This document shows positions 9,437 through 16,536 of a DNA stretch of 35,391 nt, piece by piece. The DNA is from CBDTTW01 sp965363675 (GTDB lineage: Bacteria; Bacteroidota; Rhodothermia; Rhodothermales; DASSAV01): NCBI GenBank assembly GCA_965363675.1, contig CBDTTW010000009.1, positions 1-35,391 of the forward strand. The letters run 5' to 3'. The translations under genes and the position numbers were made by a program. Position 1 is the stretch's first letter; the number at the start of each line of letters is the position of its first letter. The notes beneath the pieces are model-generated. The model worked only from the letters and a program-made list of their open reading frames with translations. It made no database searches and was not told the origin of the DNA.

Positions 9437-10516
9437 ATGGCGCTGCTGGAAATCGAGCGACTGGACAAAATATACGATAACGGCGCACACGCCGTTCGGG
9501 ATGTTTCTCTGGCGGCGGCGGCGGGGGAACGGCTTGTGCTCTTGGGTCCCTCGGGGTGCGGCAAGAGCACGCTGCTGCGCCTGATCGCCGGGCTGGAAAC
9601 GCCTACAGGCGGCTGCGTCCGGCTGGGGGGCGTAGACCAGGCCGCCGCGCCGCCGTGGCTCCGGAACGTATCGATGGTGTTCCAGCAGCCGAACCTGTAT
9701 CCCCACTTGAACGTCGCGGATAACCTCGCCTTCGGCCTCCGGCGCAGCGGCGTTCCGGCGGCGGAGGCGCGCCGCCGCGCAGCCGAGATGCTGCGGCGGT
9801 TGCACCTCGGGGAACTGGCCGACCGGCTGCCGCGCACGCTCTCGCGGGGGCAACAGCAGCGCGTTGCGTTGGGGCGGGCCTTCATGCGGCCGGCCGCCGT
9901 GCATTTGCTCGACGAGCCGCTCACGAACATGGACCCACATTTGCGCGACGCGCTCCGCGAGCTGATTCTGGAGCTTCAGCGGCAGCGCGGGGGAACGCTC
10001 GTTTACGTGACGCACGACCATACCGAGGCGCTGCTGCTCGGGGGGCGCATAGCGGTCATGCGCGAGGGGCGGCTCGAACAGGAAGGCTCGGCGCAGGAAA
10101 TCTACACACGGCCGCAGAGCCTTTTCGTCGCGGATTTCATCGGGAGCCCTCCGCTAAACCGCATCCCCGGCGCCTCCAGGGACGGGGTGTTCACCGCCGA
10201 CGGCGGCGGCCTACGCCTGCGGCCACCGCCGGGCGGCCCGTCCCGGCGGCTCGTGCTGGGCGTGCGCCCGGAGCATGTGGGGCTGGGCGCGGCGCCCGAC
10301 GAGGGGGCTATTTGCCTGGGCGGCGAGGTTACGAGCTATACGGCGCTCGGGCGCGAGGCATGGGTGCAGGTGCGCGCGGGTTCGTGCAGGCTTACGGCGC
10401 TGGCTCCGCCCGAGGCTATATATATAGTCGGCGCGCCCGTGGAGGTATGGCTGCGCCCGGCGCATTGCTTGCTCTTCGATGAGGAAAGCGGCATGACTGT
10501 GGGGACGGCGAAATAA
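9437..10516 (+). CDS. ABC transporter ATP-binding protein, MalK/UgpC/MsmX type
   Basis: A 359-residue ATPase starting at an ATG with AGGA eight bases upstream (GGCAGGACCATATGG). Nucleotide-binding domain features are Walker A GPSGCGKST (residues 37-45), Q-loop VFQQ (about 83), signature LSRGQQQR (135-142), Walker B VHLLDEP (Asp159, Glu160), a D-loop NMD and the switch His193 in YVTHD. Residues from about 235 form the C-terminal regulatory TOBE domain, with the characteristic LGVRPEHV. This architecture serves sugar or glycerol-phosphate importers in the CUT1 class. No permease or binding protein is adjacent, so it may serve several importers as MsmX-type ATPases do. The nearby LacI regulator fits a carbohydrate role by inference. 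Confidence 0.9.
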   Translation: MALLEIERLDKIYDNGAHAVRDVSLAAAAGERLVLLGPSGCGKSTLLRLIAGLETPTGGCVRLGGVDQAAAPPWLRNVSMVFQQPNLYPHLNVADNLAFGLRRSGVPAAEARRRAAEMLRRLHLGELADRLPRTLSRGQQQRVALGRAFMRPAAVHLLDEPLTNMDPHLRDALRELILELQRQRGGTLVYVTHDHTEALLLGGRIAVMREGRLEQEGSAQEIYTRPQSLFVADFIGSPPLNRIPGASRDGVFTADGGGLRLRPPPGGPSRRLVLGVRPEHVGLGAAPDEGAICLGGEVTSYTALGREAWVQVRAGSCRLTALAPPEAIYIVGAPVEVWLRPAHCLLFDEESGMTVGTAK

Positions 10517-10579
10517 GGTTTGCCGTGCTGAATCCCAACTGATTTTATATCATTTCCGTTATGGCAAAATTAAATACAC

Positions 10580-11515
10580 TTAGACGCCCGGCGCGAGGCG
10601 CTCAGGCGGCAGGTTAAGATAGTTGGCCGACGAATCGTCCGGGCGGGCATGGCTGTAGCGGCTGGTCGTCGCCATGGACTTGTGCCCGAGCGTCTGCTGC
10701 ACCAGATGCACGGGGGCGCCGTGATCCAGGGCATGCGAGGCGTGCGCATGCCGGAGCCAGTGCGGCGAGACGCCTTCGGGCAGGCCCGCCATCCGGGCGG
10801 CTTGCCCGATGATGCGCCATATCTGCTGCCGCGAAAGGCGCCCGCCTTTCTTCGAGCGAAAGACGGCGTCCTCCGGGCCGCCATAGCCTTCGGCGCGTTC
10901 GCGTTGGCGCAATGCATTCAGAGCAGCCCACACGGGCGCTTGCAGGATGACGTTGCGCGTTTTCTCGCCTTTACCCAGCAGGGTGACCTGGCCTGTGGCG
11001 GCGCTTCCTGCGCCGGAGCGCGCCGCAAGGGCGCGCCACGTCAGCCCGGCAAGCTCGGAGACGCGCGCGCCCGAGTTGTAGAACAACCGCAGCAGCACGC
11101 TGTTGCGTAAGCCCTCCGGAGCCGCGAGCAGCGCGCCGAGCGCTTCTTCGGTGAGGATGCGCCGGGCGAGCAGATCAGGCACGCGGGGCGTCCGCACGGC
11201 CGCGCCTACGTTGAAGGCGAAATAGCCGATGCGGTGGCCGAACGTAAAGAGGCTTTTCAGGGCGGCGAGTTTGCGTGCGCGCGTCGCCGGCGTGCAGCCT
11301 TCCGCGGAGAGCGCATCGAGCCAGTCTTGCAGGTGGCGGAGCTTCACCTCGCGCAACCCGAGCGCGGCGTGCTCGGTGAACTGCGCGAGGTCGCGCAGGT
11401 AAGCTTCGCGTGTGTTGGCGCTTTTGCCGTGCAGCCAGAGCCGGATGAGCTGCCGGTCATCGTCGGCCTGGTCGGCGGCGGAGGGCGCAGCGTGTTGGAG
11501 GTAAGCGTCGGTCAT
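10580..11515 (-). CDS. Tyrosine recombinase, Xer-like
   Basis: A 311-residue integrase/Xer-type recombinase. The N-terminal SAM-like core-binding domain (about residues 20-105) contains SANTREAYLRDLAQF and ATRARKLAALKSLFTF. The catalytic domain has the full set: Arg151 in NSGARVSEL, Lys182 in GKGEKTR, His252 and Arg255 in PHWLRHAHASH, His278 in QTLGHKSMATTS and nucleophile Tyr287 in SRYSHA. The length is close to XerC/XerD (about 300). The HPR-type tail of XerC/XerD is not present; the protein ends YLNLPPERLAPGV, so FtsK dependence is uncertain. A dif-like 28-bp site lies 61 bases upstream of the start codon. No phage or integron genes surround it, so a chromosomal resolution role is more likely than an integrase of a mobile element. 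It is convergent with the ABC ATPase gene. Confidence 0.88.
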   Translation of the reverse strand: MTDAYLQHAAPSAADQADDDRQLIRLWLHGKSANTREAYLRDLAQFTEHAALGLREVKLRHLQDWLDALSAEGCTPATRARKLAALKSLFTFGHRIGYFAFNVGAAVRTPRVPDLLARRILTEEALGALLAAPEGLRNSVLLRLFYNSGARVSELAGLTWRALAARSGAGSAATGQVTLLGKGEKTRNVILQAPVWAALNALRQRERAEGYGGPEDAVFRSKKGGRLSRQQIWRIIGQAARMAGLPEGVSPHWLRHAHASHALDHGAPVHLVQQTLGHKSMATTSRYSHARPDDSSANYLNLPPERLAPGV

Positions 11516-11576
11516 ACCGGTTCAGGAGCAGGCGCTGCTGCGAAGAGCAGATTCTGAGTGGGCGAAGAATAACCTC

Positions 11577-11604
11577 ATGCAACATAACGATAATTATGTT
11601 GCAT
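11577..11604 (+). other. dif-like Xer recombination site with perfectly symmetric arms
   Basis: Two 11-bp arms, ATGCAACATAA at 11577-11587 and TTATGTTGCAT at 11594-11604, are exact reverse complements. They flank a 6-bp asymmetric spacer, CGATAA (11588-11593). The 11-6-11 spacing and the inner CATAA / TTATG edges match known dif sites; the right arm resembles the XerD-type half-site (TTATGTT). The site is AT-rich in a GC-rich region, lies in the 195-base gap before the next plus-strand ATG, and is 61 bases upstream of a Xer-like recombinase gene. An operator for a dimeric repressor is the main alternative, but the exact 28-bp geometry and location favour dif. Confidence 0.8.
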
Positions 11605-11818
11605 TGCAATAGGACGGCTGAACCTGCGTCTGCGGCGTCCCCGTCCGGGTCCTCGGGGCTGATCCTTTGGGAATCCCGCGTATGTATCCGTCACGAAATA
11701 ATGCCGGACCTTGGCCGCCGGGTTTGTATGCAACGCGGTCGGCGTGTTACTATCCTATCGCCGGCGTAAGGACGCGGCGCAGCCTCGCATCCCAGCCGCC
11801 AAGAGCTTTCATCGGATT

Positions 11819-12607
11819 ATGCCTACCGATTATCTGAACAACCCGTTCAAGCGGCCCGACGGCTACCAGGTCATCCACCAGATCGTCGGCGCGGAAACGC
11901 GCGCCCTCGGCGAACTCGTGGATGGCAAGCTGCGCGCGGCGCAGGCGTCGCTGGACGAAGCGGCTCAGCTCGTGGACGACCTGCTGGCCGGCGAAGGCCG
12001 TATGCGGCTTCGCTACCGGCCCAAGGCCGTCGCCGAGTGCATCCACATCGTGCTCGAAATGATCGGCCACCAGTTGGACGCGCTTCAGCAGATCCACGGC
12101 GGCGATGAGGAAGCCGGGCGTCGCCGCGTCCACGGCCACGCCTCGGCCTTATGGCGCATCTCGGCATACCTGCACGACGTAACGTCGGATCCGGCCGGCG
12201 CGGCCGTGGTGCTGCTCGACGAGCCGCGCCTGCGCGCGGGCGACGAGGTGCGCCAGGGCTTGGTCGAAATGCTCGACCATTTGCTCGAAGGCCCGGCCCA
12301 GCAACTCGTTGTCCGGTTGTCCACGGCCCCGGCGCCGGTGCGGTTTCTCCGGCGCGGCGACGGGCTGATGCTCGACTTTCCCATTGCCGAGCTGGACGAA
12401 AACGAGCGGTATAAGGCGCTCACGTTCTTCCAACGCCTCGAACGGCATGTCGGCGGATGGGATGAAGTATCGCTCTCGGACGACGATTTCTCGTTCATGC
12501 TGGAGCTTGGCATCAACCTCGACCGCGCAGCCTTTATCGCGCTCGAACTGTTCCGCGAAGTGCAGGGTTGCCGCGTCTTCGACGATTTGAACTGCCGTCT
12601 GCTCTAG
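11819..12607 (+). CDS. Protein of unknown function next to the dif-like site
   Basis: A 262-residue protein that I do not recognise. The start MPTDYLNNPFKRPDGY at 11819 is preferred to 11711 because the upstream residues are basic, low in structure and look like translated leader. The N-terminal half (about residues 15-105) is predicted helical from its heptad-like spacing (ETRALGELVDGKLRAAQASLDEAAQLVDDLL, then AVAECIHIVLEMIGHQLDALQQI). The second half has mixed hydrophobic strands (AAVVLLDEP, QQLVVRLSTAP) and a helical end with FMLELGINLDRAAFIALELFREVQG. There is no signal peptide and no membrane segment, so it is probably cytoplasmic. Base composition is like its neighbours. A small gene follows 48 bases downstream on the same strand and may be co-transcribed. 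Confidence 0.75.
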   Translation: MPTDYLNNPFKRPDGYQVIHQIVGAETRALGELVDGKLRAAQASLDEAAQLVDDLLAGEGRMRLRYRPKAVAECIHIVLEMIGHQLDALQQIHGGDEEAGRRRVHGHASALWRISAYLHDVTSDPAGAAVVLLDEPRLRAGDEVRQGLVEMLDHLLEGPAQQLVVRLSTAPAPVRFLRRGDGLMLDFPIAELDENERYKALTFFQRLERHVGGWDEVSLSDDDFSFMLELGINLDRAAFIALELFREVQGCRVFDDLNCRLL

Positions 12608-12655
12608 CCGGCGGCCTATGGCTCCGTATAACTTTCCCCGTCTTTTTATATAACC

Positions 12656-12907
12656 ATGCAAGAACATACTGAGCCGGGCGTCAACGAGCTTATGGGCATC
12701 CTTGCGGCGAGTTCGGCCCGCACGCGGGCGCGGTTCCACGTGATCTTGCAATGCCTCGCGCGGGTGCTCGCGCGCCTGGAAAGCCGCGACGAGCGCGAGC
12801 TGATGGAAGAACTGCTCCGCATGGTCGAGCAGGAAATGACGGCGGAGTCCGAAGAACTCAAGGAGTACCTGCGGCGGCCGGAAGCGCCGAAACCCTCTGA
12901 AGGTTGA
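12656..12907 (+). CDS. Small helical protein of unknown function
   Basis: An 83-residue protein that I do not recognise. It is rich in Glu, Arg and Leu and reads as two long amphipathic helices (NELMGILAASSARTRARFHVILQCLARVLARLE and ERELMEELLRMVEQEMTAESEELKEYLRR), with a short proline-rich end. There is no signal peptide or membrane span. The ATG follows an AT-rich TTTTTATATAACC leader. It lies 48 bases after the larger unknown gene on the same strand, so the two may work together. Codon pattern and a clean start support a real gene, but the short length keeps confidence moderate. It is convergent with the metallophosphoesterase gene, 19 bases apart. Confidence 0.6.
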   Translation: MQEHTEPGVNELMGILAASSARTRARFHVILQCLARVLARLESRDERELMEELLRMVEQEMTAESEELKEYLRRPEAPKPSEG

Positions 12908-12926
12908 GCGGACCGCCCTGCGGCCC

Positions 12927-14396
12927 TTAGCCGGCGGCCAGCGCCTGGGTGTAGACTCTCCCCCACCGGTCCGTGGCCTCGACGCGCACCGCTCCTGTCG
13001 CTTGCCCCATGTCCGCCCAGAACATATGCGCCGTCGCCTGCGGATCGATCCACTCGCGGCGCGGCGGCAGTTCGGGTCCGGCGTGCAGCTTTACCGAAAG
13101 CGGGTCCGGGGCGGTGCGGCGCTGCATCTCGCCCCGGCGGTCGCTGCCCTCGTACCACAGCACCCGCCAGGCCGGGTCCCAGTCCCACACGTTGGCCGTA
13201 AGCAGGTGGGCCGGGTCCGACTCGGCGCGCGCGCCCGCGTATAGGCGCATCTGGCGGTCGGCCGGGGCGCCGGTGGCCTTGTAGCGCCACCGAACCGACT
13301 CGCCGTCGATGTCATAAACGCCGTAGCCGTTGGGCGTGCCGTCGTAGCAGATGTCGCCGCTCCACCAGGCGCCGCAGACGGCCCCATGCACCTGCTCGTG
13401 CACACGCCCCTCGAAAATGTGCTCGTTGTCGTGCGTGTGCCCCGAGACGATGTGCGCCTGAAACGGCGCGAGCAGCTCCCGAAGCTGATAGCGGTTCTGA
13501 AGCGCCGTGCTGGCGTCCTCGTGCGGCTTGCCCTGCCGCCGGTCAATGGTGGTGCCGACGGGGATATGCAGCGCCACAATGACCGTAGCCCCCGGTTCGA
13601 GCGTGCCCAAGTCGCGCGCCAGCCAGCCGAGCTGCTGGTTATCGAGGTAGCCGGTATAGCCTTTGCCTTCCCAAAGCACATCGTCCAGGACGACGTAATG
13701 CACCTGCCCCCGGTCGAAAGAGTAGTAGCGCGGCCCATACCGCGACTCGAAGGTGCGCGTCGAAAGCAGGTCGGAAGCAGCGTCCTGATCGAGGTCGTGG
13801 TTGCCGACTACCTGGAAGAAGGGGATGCCAACCCGTTGGGCTGCACGTTCATACTCCGGAAAGAGCGAGAGATTGTCGAACATGATGTCGCCGCAGCTTA
13901 CGGCGAAGCGCTCTCCGGGCAGCCCCCGGATCGTCTGAAGCAAATCCGGGACCGTTTCGGCATGAAAGCGCGCCGTCTCCTCCAGGTTTGCCACCTGGAT
14001 GTCGGCAAGGACCAGCATGGTGTGGCGCGTGTCGTCCGCCGCGCTTTTCTCCAGCTCGAACGACACAGACGTTCGGCCGGCGGCGCGCGGCATCGGCTGG
14101 TAGAAGCGGGCCGTCCCCGAGGGGCCGACCGGAATGCGGCAGCCTGCCGGGACGCTGATATAGACGAAGGGTTGCGCCGGATCGGCTTCGAGGCGGTAGC
14201 GCCCCTCGGCATTCGTACGCACGACGCGCAGCCCGTCCGTGACGCGCACGCCCGCCGCCGGCTTGCCTCCAGCCGTCACGAAGCCTTCGATGGCGGTGAG
14301 CGGAGCGCGCCCGTACGCAGCCGGTCGGGCTGCGCCCAGCAAGGCAACGCCCGCACCGGCCGCCGCCATGTTTGAAATAAAAATACGCCGGTTCAT
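12927..14396 (-). CDS. Exported calcineurin-like metallophosphoesterase
   Basis: A 489-residue protein. The N-terminus MNRRIFISNMAAAGAGVALLGAARPAAYG looks like a twin-arginine (Tat) signal: paired Arg, a weakly hydrophobic Ala/Gly core and a small-residue cleavage region. An N-terminal beta-sandwich of about 90 residues (GFV-AGGKPAAGVRVTDG-NAEGRYRLEAD, carboxypeptidase-regulatory-like) precedes the catalytic domain. Metal ligands are visible as D-x-Q (Asp132, Gln134), GD (Asp170), GNHD (199-201), His277 in ALHIPV and GHTH (His320, His322). A C-terminal domain of about 130 residues follows (metallophosphoesterase C-terminal type). The three-part layout matches the family with MetallophosN and MetallophosC domains. 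It hydrolyses a phosphate ester in the periplasm or at the surface; the substrate is unknown. It is the third gene of a merR/glycolipid-binding/phosphoesterase group. Confidence 0.88.
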   Translation of the reverse strand: MNRRIFISNMAAAGAGVALLGAARPAAYGRAPLTAIEGFVTAGGKPAAGVRVTDGLRVVRTNAEGRYRLEADPAQPFVYISVPAGCRIPVGPSGTARFYQPMPRAAGRTSVSFELEKSAADDTRHTMLVLADIQVANLEETARFHAETVPDLLQTIRGLPGERFAVSCGDIMFDNLSLFPEYERAAQRVGIPFFQVVGNHDLDQDAASDLLSTRTFESRYGPRYYSFDRGQVHYVVLDDVLWEGKGYTGYLDNQQLGWLARDLGTLEPGATVIVALHIPVGTTIDRRQGKPHEDASTALQNRYQLRELLAPFQAHIVSGHTHDNEHIFEGRVHEQVHGAVCGAWWSGDICYDGTPNGYGVYDIDGESVRWRYKATGAPADRQMRLYAGARAESDPAHLLTANVWDWDPAWRVLWYEGSDRRGEMQRRTAPDPLSVKLHAGPELPPRREWIDPQATAHMFWADMGQATGAVRVEATDRWGRVYTQALAAG

Positions 14397-14456
14397 GAGC
14401 AGCCGAATTGTTGAGAACGATGCCGTGAAAGGGGCCGCAGATATGCGGCGGTAAGC

Positions 14457-15065
14457 CTATCCGCCCAAACTCGCCGGCGGTCCGGCTGTTTCCACGCCGG
14501 CCGCCTCCCACAAGCCTTCGTAGCGCAGCACGCGCCCGAAAGCGTCTGTGTCCAGGTGCGCATGGAACCAAGCGCCGTCCACCAGCGCTTCGTAGCGAAA
14601 CACCTGCGCCGCCTCGCGGCGGTAGGACTGCTGCAGCATCTCGACGCGCAGTTCGGGAAAGCGCAGCCACACCGCCCGGACTTCGGCGCGCGCGCCGACG
14701 GGGAGATTCAGGCGGCGGATCGGGAGCAGGTTCGTCGCCGGCGTGAACCCCAGGTCGATGTCCAGCGCGCCCTCGGCCAGAGGCAGCGGCGCGCCGCCGA
14801 GCTGCCAGGCGCCCTGCCCGTCGGCAGTGAAGGACATGCGCACCTCAGCGCCCGAAACCACCCCGGAGACGAGCGCCCGCCGGGTCCGCCAGTCGGCGGT
14901 GCACTCCAGGCGGTAATATAGGCTAGCATCCGCGCCCGTTGCCTGAACCTCCGCTTTGCCGGTGAGGCGCCGGCCTGCGGCCGTGCGCTCGGTGCGCGCC
15001 GTCTCGCGGCCGGGCGCGTCGAGGCGGCGCCAGCGCAGGACGGAATCGCGCGGAAAGGATTCCAT
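14457..15065 (-). CDS. Putative glycolipid-binding family protein (DUF1089-like)
   Basis: A 202-residue protein matching the pattern of the putative glycolipid-binding family: L-W-RLDAPGRETAR near the start, a YYRLECTADWRTR segment, then DIDLGFTPATNLLPIRRLNLPVG at about residues 102-124. It ends with VWLRFPELRVEMLQQSYRRE and a VFRYE...F-A-L-TDAFGRVLRYEGLW tail. Structures from this family are beta-barrels of the SPIDR/lipocalin-like kind; the function is not established and I do not add one. There is no signal peptide. The start follows the MerR gene stop by 8 bases on the same strand, suggesting co-transcription with the regulator. Confidence 0.8.
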   Translation of the reverse strand: MESFPRDSVLRWRRLDAPGRETARTERTAAGRRLTGKAEVQATGADASLYYRLECTADWRTRRALVSGVVSGAEVRMSFTADGQGAWQLGGAPLPLAEGALDIDLGFTPATNLLPIRRLNLPVGARAEVRAVWLRFPELRVEMLQQSYRREAAQVFRYEALVDGAWFHAHLDTDAFGRVLRYEGLWEAAGVETAGPPASLGG

Positions 15066-15073
15066 ACCGGGCG

Positions 15074-15403
15074 CTACAGCTTTTCGAGCACTTGCTGCAA
15101 GAAGCTCCGGAGGGCGCGCAGTTCCTCGCGCAGCCGCTCCGCCTGCGCCGCTTCAGGGTCTTTTCGGTAAAGGGCCTGCTTGGCTCCCTCTATCGTATAC
15201 TTGTCTTCTTTCAGGAGGCGCTGGATGCGCTGCACGAGGCGGAGGTCGGCCTCCATGTAGATGCGGCGCCCCGCGCGGTTTTTCTTGGGCTTGAGTTCCG
15301 GAAACTCCGTTTCCCAAAAGCGCAGCACGTGTTGGTCCAGGCCCGTAATCCGGCTGACTTCACTGATCGAGTAATACAGCTTCTTGATTTCGGGCTCGGG
15401 CAT
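15074..15403 (-). CDS. MerR-family transcriptional regulator (short)
   Basis: A 109-residue regulator. The winged helix-turn-helix reads KLYYSISEVSRITGLDQHVLRFWETEFPELKPKKNRAGRRIYMEADLRLVQRIQRLLKEDKYTIEGAKQAL, the MerR pattern (segments at residues 8-80). A coiled coil of about 25 residues for dimerisation follows. There is no C-terminal ligand or metal-binding domain and no cysteine, so it is of the short, single-domain kind found widely in Bacteroidota and Deltaproteobacteria. The ligand is unknown. It is divergent from the EamA transporter across a 110-base gap and 8 bases ahead of the glycolipid-binding gene; it could control either. Confidence 0.88.
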   Translation of the reverse strand: MPEPEIKKLYYSISEVSRITGLDQHVLRFWETEFPELKPKKNRAGRRIYMEADLRLVQRIQRLLKEDKYTIEGAKQALYRKDPEAAQAERLREELRALRSFLQQVLEKL

Positions 15404-15513
15404 GTCCGAGAAGCGCTTGGGTGGAAGGGCAGGTAAAGTACGAAATAGGTACGGTCATCACAGAGCGGCGGCCCTATATTCAGCCGCTGAGTTAGCGTTT
15501 TACTAGAGGAAGC

Positions 15514-16536
15514 ATGCCCCTTATCATCCCTGCCCGCTGGCGGAGCGACGCCGCGCTGCTTTTTGCCGTGCTGGTGTGGGGCGTCAACATGCCGATCCTG
15601 AAGGCGGCCCTCGCGGCCATGCCCATCCACGTGCTGAACGTGGTGCGCTTCCTCATCAGCGCCGGGGTCATGGCGCTGCTCTACGGCATGCGCGAGCGGC
15701 GGCAGGGGCTGCGCCTGGGCGTGTTCTTCCGGCGCTACCCTCGCCAGATCATCGCGCTCGGCCTGCTCGGGTACGTCTTCTACCAGTACTTCTTCGTAAG
15801 CGGCGTCAACCTGACGACGGCCGGCAATGCGGCGCTCATCATGGCCGGCGCGCCGCTGTGGACGGCCATCGTCGGCAGCGCCTTCGGCTACGAGCGTCTC
15901 TCGCGGCGGCACTGGCTGGCGCTTTTCGTCGTGCTCTGCGGCACACTCATCATCATCTTTGCAGGCAAGCACGATTTCGACTTTGGGTCGAGCACTTTCA
16001 AAGGCAACCTGATGATGCTGGCCGCGTCGGCGCTCTGGGGGTCGTACACGGCCTTCAGCCGCCCCGTCGTGGCCCGCATTCCGCCGATCATCCTGGCCTT
16101 TCTGGGCATCCTCGTAGCCCTGCCGGTGCTCGCGCTCATCGCGGCCCCCCGCTACGACGAAGTCGTGTGGGCGAAGGTGGACCTCGGCGTATGGCTGGCG
16201 ATCCTTTTTTCGGGGGGGCTCTCGACGGGCGTGACCTTCGTGATCTGGACGACGGCGGTGAAGAACGTCGGGGCGTCGCAAACGGCCGTTTTCGGAAACC
16301 TCGTGCCGTTCGTGGCGCTGCTCAGCAGCGCGGCGCTGCTCGGGGAGCGCATCTTTCTGGCCCAGCTCGCCGGCGGCGCCATGATCATCGGCGGGCTGCT
16401 GCTCATGCGCGTGCGCTCGCCGTTCGACCCGCGCGCCGCTAAGACTCCAGCACCTGGAAGGACGACCCCGTCACCGGATCCTTTACCACCTCGATCCGCA
16501 CCGGAAACGCCTCCTTTAACTGATCCATATGCGTGA
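15514..16536 (+). CDS. EamA/DMT-superfamily transporter
   Basis: A 340-residue membrane protein with about ten hydrophobic helices in two EamA repeats. The first spans about residues 8-145 (DAALLFAVLVWGVNMPILKAAL ... LTTAGNAALIMAGAPLWTAIVG) and the second about 165-310 (NLMMLAASALWGSYTAFSRPVV ... GASQTAVFGNLVPFVALLSSAALLGE). Members export amino acids, metabolites or sugars through the inner membrane; the substrate cannot be read. AGAGGA lies just before the ATG. The reading frame continues 98 bases into the 3' end of the convergent sbcC gene, adding a Pro-rich tail (KTPAPGRTTPSPDPLPPRS) not expected for the family, which normally ends near LLLMRVRSP. It is on the minority strand for this side of the window. 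Confidence 0.88.
   Translation: MPLIIPARWRSDAALLFAVLVWGVNMPILKAALAAMPIHVLNVVRFLISAGVMALLYGMRERRQGLRLGVFFRRYPRQIIALGLLGYVFYQYFFVSGVNLTTAGNAALIMAGAPLWTAIVGSAFGYERLSRRHWLALFVVLCGTLIIIFAGKHDFDFGSSTFKGNLMMLAASALWGSYTAFSRPVVARIPPIILAFLGILVALPVLALIAAPRYDEVVWAKVDLGVWLAILFSGGLSTGVTFVIWTTAVKNVGASQTAVFGNLVPFVALLSSAALLGERIFLAQLAGGAMIIGGLLLMRVRSPFDPRAAKTPAPGRTTPSPDPLPPRSAPETPPLTDPYA

Noticed and set aside
11666..11700. Bacteroidota-type promoter (TTTG ... TAxxTTTG) upstream of the 262-residue protein
   Set aside because: TTTG is present near 11666, but no TAxxTTTG occurs at the expected spacing.
11577..12907. An integrative element inserted at the dif-like site
   Set aside because: No second copy of the 28-bp site or of an arm was found on the other side of the two unknown genes, and base composition there is like the rest of the window.
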